Assembly: GCA_008933995.1 (NCBI GenBank)
Contig: WARS01000013.1
Coordinates: 8,948,023 to 9,012,022 of the forward strand
Source: Datnioides undecimradiatus
Lineage: Eukaryota; Chordata; Actinopteri; Lobotiformes; Datnioididae
Length of the DNA stretch: 64,000 nt
Direction: 5' to 3'
A program made the position numbers and the translations under genes. Of the stretch, positions 46,791-58,534 are shown piece after piece (position 1 is the first letter of the stretch; the number at the start of each line of letters is the position of its first letter). The notes under the pieces are model-generated. The model searched no databases and was not told the DNA's origin. It worked only from the letters and a program-made list of their open reading frames with translations.

Positions 46791-49700
46791 TCAGTAGAAA
46801 CAGACAGTGTGAAGAAAAGGCCTGTTGCTCTTCTCCTCAAACTCTTGAAGGAGCTCATCAATTTCATTCTCCATGTCGTCCGTGTGCTGGATCTGCAGGG
46901 GTGGTGGAGGAAGCACATTACACACAGCCTGTGCTCACACACACAACTCACTTGGACCAATGAACTTAAAACAATCTCTGTGCACCATTTGTGAACCTTA
47001 AGCACCTTGTTGTAGCATTGGTAGCTCTTTCGTTAGGTGACTACTAAATCTCCCCTTTTAGGTATATAACTGATGGCAGATTATCTGCACTTACAGAGCA
47101 TTTTAAACATATAAAGTACATAGATTGATGCAAAATTCAAGTTTCATTATTAAACGATAATACCATGAATGACTAAACAGAGTGGTTGCTGCACTCTGTC
47201 CTCAGTCTGCCAGCACCACATTAATTAAAGAATCCTGGTAGGAGACACTCACACATTGACACAGCTCACAGATGAGGAAGGCGCCCAGCGTGGCTTCCTC
47301 ATGGTTATCCTGAATGTCTACATTGATGACGTGTACAGGCTGTAGAGTCTCCTGCTCTCTTGAATTCAGATCTGTGGAGCAACAACACATCAGAAAGAGA
47401 GAGCCACACAATCGAAAGCCAGACTCCAGCACAGTCGTTGCGGTACAGCAGTGTTTTTGCAAAGTACTCTGGATCAACCAGACTATAAGACATTGGTTAG
47501 ACATTTGTTATGAGAAGCCTCACCCTCCAGCACTTGGTCATAGACTCTCTCTTCACAGGTGATGACCAGGTCAAACTTATCCTTGCAGTTCTGAAACCGC
47601 TCAGGCTTGGATTTGATGCGCTTGTTGCGGTCCAGCATATGCAGGATGCCATTCTGTGTGTATCTGGTTATTGAAGAGGTCAAGGAAACCCAGCAGAAGT
47701 GACAGAAGCAGTTCGAGGTAATACGACACACTCATCACACTATCACCACCCTGTAAGCCTGAGTGAAACAATATGCTGACTAATGAATGAATGAGATTGT
47801 GTTTGCACTGTGGAGTATACACTGGCCTGGTGTCAGGAAGTCTTTGTAGTAGACTGCAGCACCCTCTAGTGGTGTCTAAGAAGCACACTATTCGTTAGTG
47901 CTCTTGACAAAATGCACTGGGTAAATATAAAAATAACAATTCAGAGCAAGGCTAGTTAAATGTAAAACTGTTTTGACTTAAAGTTTTAACATTAATGTTA
48001 CTAATAAGACATTCTGTTGGTGGCATGCCCCCTTTTTTCCCTTAAACTGGATGTCATAATTCTGACCAATGATCCCAAGTTTCTTAAAACAAGTCTATGT
48101 TGCTTTATCACTATAAGGTTCTCCTACAATACATTGTCAAACTCATATTAATAAGAAAAGACCACCCACTATAGTGAAACGTCTGCAATAGTGGACTATA
48201 TTTTCAAGAAATCCATGCAAAGATTACAGTAAAAAAAAAAAACAACTGCATTTCATGAGGCAGTATGTACATCTTCTACTCATGCATACATCAGCATTTA
48301 TGGGACAGCTAGATAATAATTTGTAACATAGCACCTTTATATGTATATGACAGGCAGAAAAAAAACCAGATGTAACCTTTTAACCTACCGTAGGTTGGCA
48401 AAATTTACACCTGCAATACAGTGATATCATTAGCAAAAGCACAGGAGCAAGTTAGAATTTGGTGAAGCACATCTCTGCTACTTGGGGTGTAGAAGTGGAG
48501 ATTTTCACTGAAGAGACCTACTTAAACAATTTATCTAAGGAGGACTATTTTTAGACATGCTGCAGGAACAGTCTGACCTGTAATGCAGTCTTAAAAGTTT
48601 GACATTACGATGACAACTGATGGCAGAGTCAAGGATTACATTATATTAGATGTAGTTATATCAATAGAAGTCCAAAAAGTACCAACAGTAAGCACTTACG
48701 GTCAGGAGCAATAACAATAATAACTTTAATGACAGGTGTCTGAGACAGTCTATGTACTAAAACAATGTGGTGGAAATCACACAGTTTTGACTTCTCTGGC
48801 TCCTACAGAGTAGCACTCTTAGAGTACAAGGTTTTTGTAATGCGACCACAGGTTTTTGAGCACTGTCAGTTTGGCAGCATGTATAGGTCCTATATGCTCT
48901 CATGAGTGAGGAATGACACAAGTGTTTCAAATTAATCCTCTCAGGTACTACAGCTAATGTCCTAATCAAAATTTATTATCTGTCTCAGAACGTCAGTTTC
49001 AAAACAGGATAAACTGTTTTGGGAAAATGACCCGTGATGGGGTTTTTTGTTGACTTGCTTCAGTCGATTCAGTCGGTCGTTCTTTCCTAGCATTTTTTTC
49101 AATGGTTGTTTTATTTATATTTTCTCCCTTAACAACTTGTACAGTATAACTGACACACCAGCAATTCGCTTAACAGTTATATCCATTAATATCTACAGGG
49201 GACAAGTGATCCAAGTTGAATACCAGAAAAAAGACATTCTGTCTATTTTGCTGGTGATACTCAGTCTATACAAGTTGATAACACAGGCTAACGTCACTGC
49301 AAGGAACAGTGGTACCATGAAGACACTCATATCCTCCTATATCAATACAAAGTTTTAGATTATTTAAGAGTTTTAGAAGTTACTATGAATTCAAATCTTA
49401 TCTTCAGAACAAAAACTTCACCAAATTGCACTTACTGCTTCATGGCTGGGTACTGCAAGGTGTGTTTTCACCCCCTGTATTTTACAGGTGTAATGGAGCA
49501 AGTATCTGTAACACACTCAAAAAGCCCTGCATGCTATTTACCCATCGGTGCCATCCCACCTGCTGTGGTGCTGAAATGCCATCACACTTACAGGAATTCA
49601 GTATATGTGTGTATATCTAAACAAGGCATGTAGACATGGGTCATGTTTACTTATCTGGCTTCCGTTATACTGCATGTATGCATGTATGTGTGTGTGTGTG

Positions 49701-50865
49701 TGTGTGTGTCTGGAAAAGTGAGTGCGAAGGGGATACAGTTCCTTGTCCTTGCGGACCAAGTCGTTGTACATCTGTACATAAGTCGTTTTGAAGTCATACA
49801 CATTTGGCTTATCCGGGGCAGGACCGGGTAGCTTCACATGAGACCCCGTCCCAAATGAACGCACATCAAATCCACGTTTGCTGTAGAGATGAAAAAGGAC
49901 AAGATAGTCAATTACATACCATTTCTGAGTGACAACATTGGATAACAGAAAACATCACATTCAAGCAGAATGGAGAAATCAGCATCTTATAAGTGCAAGG
50001 TACCCAGTGAAGGCAGACTTTCACAACATCTAAACCGAATGGTTGATATGGTCCTGTTCTGGCATGGGATGACTTGCACACTAAAACACCCAAGTTGTCT
50101 CTTATGTCATGTCAGAATCAGATCAGTCTAAAACACACTACATACAAAAAGCTGGACTTTTCTTTAGATAAATTCCTTCAAGAAAATATTTTGGTATTCA
50201 ATTTCTGCTGACCACACAGGGCTGTGGCAAGTAAATGAGCGTGTGAAATGTCTGGGCAATCCCAAAGCAGCGCACACCTTTGGTTTAAAAAAACAACAAC
50301 AAAACAACAACAAAAAAATAGATCTAGACACAATATTTGTAAACTGTGTAAATAAGGGGACTGATCACAGCAGTAAAGCACCCGGTGTTGCACAGCTGCA
50401 GTTGCTCCCTTCCGGAATATTCCCGGGAAGGGGGCGCTCTTGTCAACATGTGGGGGGGATAAGGAAAAAAACGACCTACTCAAGCGGGCCGGTATTTAGA
50501 AAGCTCTGAATCTGTAAGAAAGCGAGGCAATCTGTGCGGGCACTTTTTTAAGCAGCCGCAAACATCACCCCAGTCAGAAACCAGCTTTTAAACTGCGCCA
50601 CGGCGCTGGTGAAAACACTCCTGACGAGCGAGTCCATTGTTAACTGTGCTCAGGCCCGACGGGCTGTCAGTCACCGTGTTGGCATGGCTCGTGACCGACT
50701 CACAAAACGGCTCGATACCGCACATGTTTCGTTCACTTCATGGTCCTTTTCCCTTTTTCCTGTCTTCCCGGCGACTCGTCTTTACCTGAGGATATTGTGC
50801 GCTTCCATACTGCGGTTCTGGTTGCTCGAGCACACAACCGCTACACGCAGCGGGTGGCTCGGCAT
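46791..50865 (-). CDS. ssu72: RNA polymerase II CTD phosphatase SSU72
   Basis: This nuclear phosphatase removes phosphate from Ser5 and Ser7 of the RNA polymerase II C-terminal repeat and works in 3'-end processing. Exons in transcript order: 50865-50786, 49880-49737, 47663-47524, 47371-47253, 46892-46791, giving 194 residues, equal to human SSU72. The catalytic P-loop is CSSNQNRS with Cys12 and Arg18. The general acid lies in VDIQDNHEE (Asp143). Other signatures are KLPGPAPDKPNVYDF, ILHMLDRNKRIK, CEERVYDQV, GAFLICELCQC and the C-terminal FLHTVCFY. The longest intron (47664-49736) has no recognised feature besides a microsatellite at its edge. Confidence 0.97.
49671..49710 (+). repeat. (TG)n microsatellite
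   Basis: ATGTATGCATGTA units pass into about 12 TG units within ssu72 intron 2, about 27 bp from the exon 2 donor. Confidence 0.85.
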
Positions 50866-52951
50866 CGCGACTCTCCGGCTGAAACTGACCTAAACACGCT
50901 GTCAGACACCAATAAAGCTAGTTAGTTTGATCCCTGCGAGGATGAGAAACAAGACAAAACCCTATATGGAGCTAAACAACAAGACGGTTCGAGTACAAAA
51001 ACTGTGCGATTGGCTCCTCGTCAGCTGAAGCAGGAAGTCAAAATGGCGGAGAGCTTCTGTTCTGGTTGAATACGGCTTCAGCGACTGATGTCATATGGGG
51101 GCAGGGCCTCCCACTTATTAGGCTGGAAAAAACCCCCATCGACGTAAGCATGACGTAAGTAAACAAACACGTTGTGAAAAATTCCATTTTCTTTGAAAGT
51201 CTTATGTTTTACTACAGTAAAAGTGTCCACGAAAACACGTAGGAGATTTATTTAACAAACTTCGGCTCACACTTGCGATTCAAATCTGTTGTCACAGGCC
51301 AATTTGCGTCAGCTGAAACAAGCAAACAAACAAACAAACAAACCTAAAATTGAACACACATAGACACAACATCAAAGTCAAGCAGAAATTATGCTAACAG
51401 TGGCGTAGACATTAGCAGAAAAAGTAAGTACTGGTATGCCAAACATAAATTATAAATCTTTCCCTTTGATTTGTATTCAGTGCTAATATTTTCATGGTCA
51501 ACCTGCTTAGGATCCTCTTATATATCCTAATTCATCAGTTCTGAGCGAATGTTCTCACTTTTCCTTTGCATATATTCTACTTCCACGTTTTTGATTAGGC
51601 CGTATACTTTACACCACGTTGCTGTGGATGTTACGGCATCTGGAAATAATATGTGCTTTGCAGTGCCAAGTACCCTATCTGGTTTTATATATCTGATCTA
51701 GAAGTTTGCCATGTGATGGTAACATGTATTTATTATCCATCATAGACTGTTGCATATCATTTACATGCGGTGGCTCTATGCTGCAAATCAGTGAGCAAGC
51801 TCGTTTGCAATATTGATTTTTTTTATATGATGTTTGCACTCATGTGATGACCTTTCTTGATTCACCAGGCAACAGTGTGCCTGATTTGCCAAGCATTGTC
51901 ATTTCTGTCAAAGTCATAATATCAGAAACATCTTAATTGGCCCGTTACACATACAAGGAATCTTACTCATGTTTTAAGTTGCACGTAGCACAAACAGAAT
52001 ACACATATCTCCCGCTCTGGGTCTGATCATATTTAAGGATAGATTTGTATCCAGTCTAACCATCCAGAAAGACATTAACAAAAAAAAGAGGTAATTAATG
52101 GGATCCTGCTCCATTCTCTGTTTTGCATTGGACTTTCATTGGGCATCTAAAAAACCCATTTGTACTTCTACAAATATTTTGAATTCATGTCTGTTTATGA
52201 TCAGTTGTCCTGGGATATGAAAACATAACACATGCACACAGTCTCTCACACACACCAGGGCCAGGAATAAGGACAGCTGTAAGGTATTACAAATGACCTC
52301 ATGGTACTTTATTCACTCACAGCAGGACATAAAGGCATTCTAACTCAAGATGTTTGGCACAGTATTTGGAGATTGTACACCAGATTGGATTGCCCTTCAC
52401 AAAGTGGTACAAATACATACTGTATGCAGACCTCAAAGCAAAACTAGATGGTGGGATGATTTAATCAAGAGGAAAATGTTCATCCAATTAAGTTTTATTT
52501 TCCTGTGTCCCTATCAAAAAAGACAGGACATGTCTGGACACTTTACGAGCTGCACATTTAGCAAAACAAACTGCTGTTTCTGATGAACTCAAAGCCATTT
52601 CATTTATTGTATTGCTGTATAAATGCTGCCAGCATACAGAGTGACAGACTCAATCACAGACAGCCTTGAACACAAACGGAACACAGTAAACTACTGTATA
52701 ATAGTAAATGTAGGTCATCAGTACTTTTGGTTCAGTGCATCCTCGCAGAGGTTGACAAGGCATGTTATTTGCGCAGCCACAGTTGATTGTGCTTCAATTC
52801 AGTCATAACAGGATGTCTGTCATATTATGTGGCTGATTGAAAAACAATTATTATTGACAATGGGTGACTATGATTGTTAGACTGGTCATCATGAATGTTA
52901 AATTTTGGCTATTTTAATAATTTTGAAGGGCATCTCGGATTCAGTTTAGCA
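50866..52951. other. ssu72 promoter and gap to fndc10
   Basis: The first 250 bp hold the ssu72 promoter elements listed separately. From about 51.15 kb the sequence is AT-rich, with an (AAAC)n tract at 51321-51345. No exon is seen. The right part probably includes the fndc10 3' untranslated region. Confidence 0.5.
51008..51049 (-). promoter_or_regulatory. CCAAT, ETS-like and YY1-like cluster before ssu72
   Basis: GATTGGC (51008-51014) is an inverted CCAAT box, so it reads CCAAT in the direction of ssu72. Next come CAGGAAGT (an ETS/GABP core) and AAAATGGCGG (YY1-like, 51040-51049). The cluster lies 140-185 bp upstream of the ssu72 start codon, which suits a TATA-less housekeeping promoter. 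Confidence 0.45.
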
Positions 52952-54037
52952 TCAGTGACGTGAGTGAGTGCGGTAAGAGTACGTGTGCTGCGTCGTGGGG
53001 CTCATGATGTTTTCTGTGATATATGCCACCAGCAAGCAGATGATGACCAGCATCACGCAAATAGCTCCCCCCACCGTTGTCATGGCAATCACTATGTCCT
53101 GCATCCCAGACGGCGGCAGGGTAAACTCCACACAGTCCCGCTGGTCTGCTCTTGGAGCAGGGCTGGAGCGGGCCAGTGAGCGCAGGCAGATGCGGTACGG
53201 GATGTTCTCATGCAGCTCGGTCAGGAGAAAGTCCCTGCAGCCGGATCCAAGATGGACACCAGCACACTCAAACTGAGTATAGCTTCCGTTCCACCAGCAA
53301 CTCAACTCGTAGCCTCCCCGTCTGTGGCGCCGGCCACCAAACCCTGGGTCTGATCTCAGAGTTTCCTCTCTTGTTGAATTTGTCCCACGATCCCCGCTGC
53401 TTTTCTGACCAGCTGCGGTCTCTTTTGTCTTCATGTCACGGCCGGACGTTGTGGATTCTCCCTCATGGGTCCACTGTAACAGTACGCTGCCATTAATAAG
53501 AATATTTGCCACGAGGTTTCCCAAAGACACGACTGTCCTGCAGTCCCCCTTACGACACTTGTACCCAGGGAGCGTGTGTCGGAAACACAGCTGCCCTCCA
53601 ATGCCTCCCTCAATAACTCGGTAGGCACACAGCGGTGACACCCCTTCCTCTGGGCTCCAGTTTGGTGCCCTGCCAGACCTTTCAGATATCACAGTAGAAA
53701 TATTGCCTCTGCTGGTGTTAAAAAAGGAGCTATTCGCTTGGCCTGTTAGTTCTTTTATCTTTGGCGATGGCCTACTTTCATGGCTGTGATTGCCATGGTG
53801 TGAACTAACATTAGTCTGTGCGAGCCAGTTCTGGGGTGTCCCCAGATTATTCTTGCCCCTCACCTCCGGTGGGGATGTTGTTGTTGATGGTGATGATGTT
53901 GATGCTGAGCTGCTGCGATGAGATCTGCTGGACCCGGCTGTCTGTAATGTGCAGAACAGGAGTGCCGACAAGGCGAGCAGTGATGGTCGTTGTTGGCTTT
54001 TCATCTCACTTCCTCTCGTCGAATTATTTTCTCTCAC
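52952..54037 (-). CDS. fndc10: Fibronectin type III domain-containing protein 10
   Basis: This is a single-pass type I membrane protein of unknown role, encoded by one exon as a 361-residue frame. Met12 (at 54004) starts a good signal peptide (MKSQQRPSLLALSALLFC), so translation may begin there. The Ser/Thr-rich, Asn-glycosylatable stretch that follows is low complexity. The conserved ectodomain has LCAYRVIEGG, QLCFRHTLPGYKC, NGSVLLQW, ELSCWWNGSYTQFEC, GCRDFLL, YRICL and DCVEFT. The membrane segment and flank, GMQDIVIAMTTVGGAICVML and LLVAYITENIM, are nearly identical to what I recall of human FNDC10. A basic Ser/Thr-rich insert sits between LLQW and ELSCWW. The human protein is only 226 residues. 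Being next to ssu72 matches the human order. Confidence 0.9.
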   Translation of the reverse strand: MRENNSTRGSEMKSQQRPSLLALSALLFCTLQTAGSSRSHRSSSASTSSPSTTTSPPEVRGKNNLGTPQNWLAQTNVSSHHGNHSHESRPSPKIKELTGQANSSFFNTSRGNISTVISERSGRAPNWSPEEGVSPLCAYRVIEGGIGGQLCFRHTLPGYKCRKGDCRTVVSLGNLVANILINGSVLLQWTHEGESTTSGRDMKTKETAAGQKSSGDRGTNSTREETLRSDPGFGGRRHRRGGYELSCWWNGSYTQFECAGVHLGSGCRDFLLTELHENIPYRICLRSLARSSPAPRADQRDCVEFTLPPSGMQDIVIAMTTVGGAICVMLVIICLLVAYITENIMSPTTQHTYSYRTHSRH

Positions 54038-56132
54038 AGTGGATCAGATGGGCGACGGTACACGGCCGGCGGGTGTCTGCCATAAGATCAGCTCTGCCTC
54101 AGTGCACACAGACGAAATCCGTGTGAAACAGGATAGCGCGTCCATGGGTGAGAAGTGCGGGGATGCATCTGCGACAGAAACAACATTAAATCATGCTGGC
54201 ATGCGGTCAGTGTGTGACCTTGCACGGGATGAGCTTGCAAGATGAAGTTAATAACGCCTAAGCAGTGATACAAATCACATCAGAGTCTCTCCCGACTCAC
54301 TGGCATTTTCATGAAATCACTCACTTGTTTCGGTGAGACGTGAGGACCGTGCTATCGTGCCATCAGATGCGTTTCTTCTTCCTGTCTGGCTTGACGTAGA
54401 GGCTTTGATGCCCGCTGTGCGAGAGTGCACGTGGAGAAGCGCGCGCCGCGGAGTGCTTGGGAGCGTGGGTGCGTGCACAAAATATTTGTAGTCATCAGCG
54501 GTCGGTTTGTGAGTCATCATCCCACACAGTGCTTCAGGTGTCTGTCAATAACGGAGACAACAACCGGAGTTCTGACAACACCGACGTACGGAGAGATTTA
54601 ACCGACCTGCATCCCACCTGTGCTGCTCACCTGCAAGTCCCCCACATAACCAGGCAGAATCCACACCACATCAGAGCGGATGGTAGTTCTAACGGTGTAA
54701 ACAACAACTGCAATAAAATTATAATATGTTTTCTATTTTTAAAAAAGTTATTTTTTTCATAATCTTGTGTTAGTATGATATTTATGACCCAATCCCAAAT
54801 ACAGAAAAAACTGTAGAAAAAAAGTTGCTTGGATTTAGGCTATCAAAATGTTAAGCCAATATTCATTTAATAATTGGGCTATTATTGTTTGGCCATTATT
54901 ATAAATTGTGATTGAAACTGACACAAAATTAATTTTGGATATATAAAATAATACAGAGGAACTAAAAATATGGTCCTCTGGTCACATGGCATTTGTGACA
55001 TGACCTCCATGAACTAGATTTAGTCACAGTGCTCTATGCTTTCTGCATAATCTGCCATTGATGGTTTCATCTGATGCCTCTCTCTTCTTACTTTTAGATG
55101 CATTTCATTCAGTGAGTCTTGCAGGAAGATACACCACACAAAGTGTTAGACATATAAAACCTGCATTTACATATTGTTAGATTTTACACATCTAGTGTTT
55201 AAATGTTGCTTTTAACAAATGGTAGAAAAGAACAAAAAACGGATCCTAATTTCTTTCCTCACAACTTGCGCATCATGTATTGCTGCAAGACAAAAAGTTG
55301 TTGCTGATTTGTCCTGGCTAAAACCTATTTTAGAAAATGTTTTGTTGAGATAAAATTGTTTGGGATCCAGTTGAAACAACTTGAATGGACTTTAGTCCAT
55401 CAATCCTTGCCCTTTTTGTCAGGTTTATTATGTTTGTTTTGTTTAGGGTTTTATTTGTTTTTGTGACATGATGGTCTCCCATGGCAATAAATAGTCTCAA
55501 ACTCAGTGGAACAATATGGTCAAGATGCATCACTGTTCTCCACAATACACTTAATTAGACAGTACTTATTTGAGATTATTCTAAGCAATAATTGTCTCAT
55601 CCCATGGGAGAAACTTGGCAACCCAGTAAACAATTAGTACCAAGGGAGAGCAGAACTGGCTGACTAATGGGGGAAAAATGCTGCATCAGTGGGACTGACT
55701 TAGCACCACCTGTCCCACTGAGGTCAAACAGGATAATTGGTTAAATGTGTATGATCTGTAGTCAATGGTATGTTTGATGGTCTGATACTAGTTATTGTTA
55801 TTTAGCTACAGGATGTTTAGAAAAAGTACTAACAAATAAACAAGTTGATTCCTGGTCCCTCTTAACAAGCATTTCCATAGCAGAGTTAAGTGATGATTAA
55901 TGTTGATAATCTAATGGTAACAAGCTGTAACAAACACAACAAACACCTGTTGATGTGACTGTTAAGGGACATCGTTGCAGTTGGTCTGTGACGCAGGAGC
56001 AAAATGTGGAAAATGCCAACCTTGCATATGCACCCAAAGCATCAACATATTGGGTTAAATTGACCTTGATCCTGGTCAGCAAATGTCAAACCGTTGGTGT
56101 GACAAATCTTTTGGTTTGTTGGCTTGTGCATC
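54038..56132. other. fndc10 upstream and gap to ora3
   Basis: The first 650 bp are moderately GC- and CpG-rich (the fndc10 promoter side, perhaps with an untranslated exon). After 54.7 kb the sequence is AT-rich without exons. Confidence 0.5.
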
Positions 56133-56139
56133 TATAAAA
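56133..56139 (+). promoter_or_regulatory. TATA box candidate of the ora3-like gene
   Basis: TATAAAA lies 93 bases before the presumed start codon, a suitable distance for a short 5' leader. The neighbouring housekeeping genes lack such an element, which fits cell-type-restricted expression. Confidence 0.4.
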
Positions 56140-56231
56140 CACCAAGCAGACCAGCAGCAGAGGCTGTTGTGTATGTGTGTGAAGTGTCGCAAAGACAAAG
56201 CAAACTATGTCGCCATGCAGAGGATGATGCC

Positions 56232-57428
56232 ATGTCAGAGGTCCTCACTGTAGATGCTATCTTGTTTGGGCTCTTGGTCTTCTCTGGCATTCTGGGAAAC
56301 ATCTTGGTCATCCATGTGGTGAGATGATAAGGCGTGTATGGTTTTTATTAATTGAGCCTGAATGTTTTTATTAGTATTGTTCTCAGTCGGTCTTATTAAT
56401 GCTCTCAGGTGTTTCAGTCAGCCGTTGAGAGTCCATCTCGAAGACTCCCTCCATCTGACACCATTCTGGTGCACCTGTCACTGGCCAACCTGCTGACCTC
56501 CCTTTTCCGTACAGTACCCATCTTTGTGTCAGACCTCGGCTTGGATGTGTCTCTGTCTTCGGGCTGGTGCAGAGTCTTCATGCTGGTGTGGGTGTGGTGG
56601 CGTGCTGTGGGCTGTTGGGCGACTCTGGCGCTTAGCATCTTTCACTGCACCACCTTGAGGCGACAGCATGTGACCTTTGGACCTCTGGCGCAGCAGAGGG
56701 AGAGGAGGAGAGTTTGGATCGTTCTGGGGCTGGTGTGGGGGGCAAACCTGGTTTTCTCAATTCCAGCCCTTGTCTACAGCACCCATGTTCACGGCAACGC
56801 CACTGTGGAGCTAATGGTGATCAGCTGCACCACCAGGCCTCTGCTGGGCTGTGTCTGGGAGTTCCCCTCCAACCAGCAGGGCACAGCATTCGCCTCCACC
56901 TCACTGGCGCTTAATGAGGTGTTGCCATTGGTGTTGATGGTTTGCACCAACCTGGCCACGCTACATGCTCTGGCAAAACACATTCGAGCTGTTACCTCAG
57001 GAGGAGAGTCAGGAGGAGCCCATGGGGAGCTCGACAAACATGTGTCCAGCGAACGCAAAGCAGCTCACGTAATCATGTCACTAGTGTCGCTCTTCGTGGT
57101 GTGCTGGGCACTACAGGTTGCTGCTGTGACTTATTACAACCATGACCGGGGACACCACGCTGAGGGCCTGCTGACTGTGGCCCACTTCTCTGCCTCGCTG
57201 TTTGTAGGATTCAGTCCCATGGTGGTGGCTCTGGGACATGGGAAGCTGAGGAGAAGAATCATGAGTATGATACTGGGGTGGTCTACATCTTTTAAAGCTA
57301 ACAGTGAGGACACTGAAGAGGGTAAGTCCCCAAGGACCAAAGGAAAGAAGGGAAAACAAACCATTTTTGTTGTTCAGAAAGACAGGAATGTCCTAAGAGT
57401 GGAAGAAAAAGTCAAAGTAAACAAATAA
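56232..57428 (+). CDS. ora3: Olfactory receptor class A (V1R-like), ora3 type
   Basis: This is a seven-helix G-protein-coupled receptor of the vomeronasal type-1-related 'ora' family of fish, expected in olfactory sensory neurons. Exons 56232-56318 and 56409-57428 give 368 residues with an 86-bp (phase 0) first intron. TM1 ends in GNILVIHV just before the intron. TM2 holds LVHLSLANLLTSL. The first extracellular Cys is in GWCRVFM, the TM3 end is LALSIFHCTTLRR, and the second loop has CTTRPLLGCVWEFPS with an N-glycosylation site (HGNATVE) just before it. TM7 has FSASLFVGFSPMVVALGH. A basic tail follows. The start codon sits just before a short TM1; the open frame extends upstream to 56124, but the longer N-terminus has no receptor similarity. 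The choice of ora3 over ora4 rests on exon count and pairing from memory. Confidence 0.82.
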
Positions 57429-58534
57429 TGGAGGGAAAATGTGACAGCATTAATGCTGAAAGATACTGAAATTCATACCCAGATAAGCTGCAGATGCATG
57501 ATCCATTTGAATCCAGAGGCCTGCTCATATTTGCCCTGGACAAAACTATCCAGGAAAAAAGTATTATTTTAACATGTTTTGAGATATTTCAAACCTCAAA
57601 TGTTGGCTGAATCGGAAAACATCAACATCATTATCACTGAAATTATTTTGTTTGCTGTTTATTTGTTGTTTCATATGAACATGTATTTCCAATAATCCTT
57701 TGAATCAACCGTCAGCATCACATATAATGTCTCAAGAAATTGTTCACAAGCCCCTGATAAACACTTTCAAATAGCTCAGACCCAGTCTGTCTCAAATATC
57801 CCAAAGAAAACATCAAGAGTTTCGATTTAGACCCAGTAATATAAGTTATCATAAGATGTCCTTTAATGTGTCTTTATTATATTACATATTATATATAACT
57901 ACTTTCATTCTGTGTTTTATTTCTAAAAACTCTTCTAAAGATCCTGAAACCCAAATATCTCAAAGTGTTGGCCAAAGCTGACCTGAACTGCAATATTTCT
58001 TTATGATTTAGTTGAGATATTAAGTATTAGTTAAACAATGATCAACAAATTATGAGATGCTTAGTCAGAAGCCATCATAGTAACTAATAACTTTAAATTT
58101 ATAAACAGTAGTAGTGATACCATAGTTTCATCCCTTTGATTTTAAAGGGCAATTTTTTTCAGGCAAACTTAAAAAAACCATATTGCTTTATTATTAAATG
58201 AACCAGTTTTGTTCATTTTTGTAGATTTTTATTTGATTTATCTTTTCTTTGGGCCATTTGTTTGGATTTTAAAATAAAGACATAACATGCTTTATCAGCC
58301 CTGTCTACCTAAAGATCTGAATTCATTGGTTTGTGTGGCACAAATTCATGTAATGTAAATGATCTTTTAGCATAGTTAGTTTTACTGAGTCCATCAGCCC
58401 ACAGATAGAGATGTCATATATTCATACCTGTAACCATGATCTTCCTCTAAATCTTGTTTGAGGGAATTTGATGCAGCTTTAGTGGTTTTTTGATGAACAG
58501 TATTGTGTGAGCAGCACCTGAGCTTGGGCATCTG
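57429..58534. other. Gap between the convergent ora genes
   Basis: AT-rich sequence without exons. It should contain both 3' untranslated regions. An AATAAA on the + strand at 58273-58278 could end the ora3 transcript. Confidence 0.5.

Noticed and set aside
53152..53496. A + strand frame inside fndc10
   Set aside because: It is antisense to the intact fndc10 frame, which has a signal peptide, FN3-like cysteines and a membrane helix.
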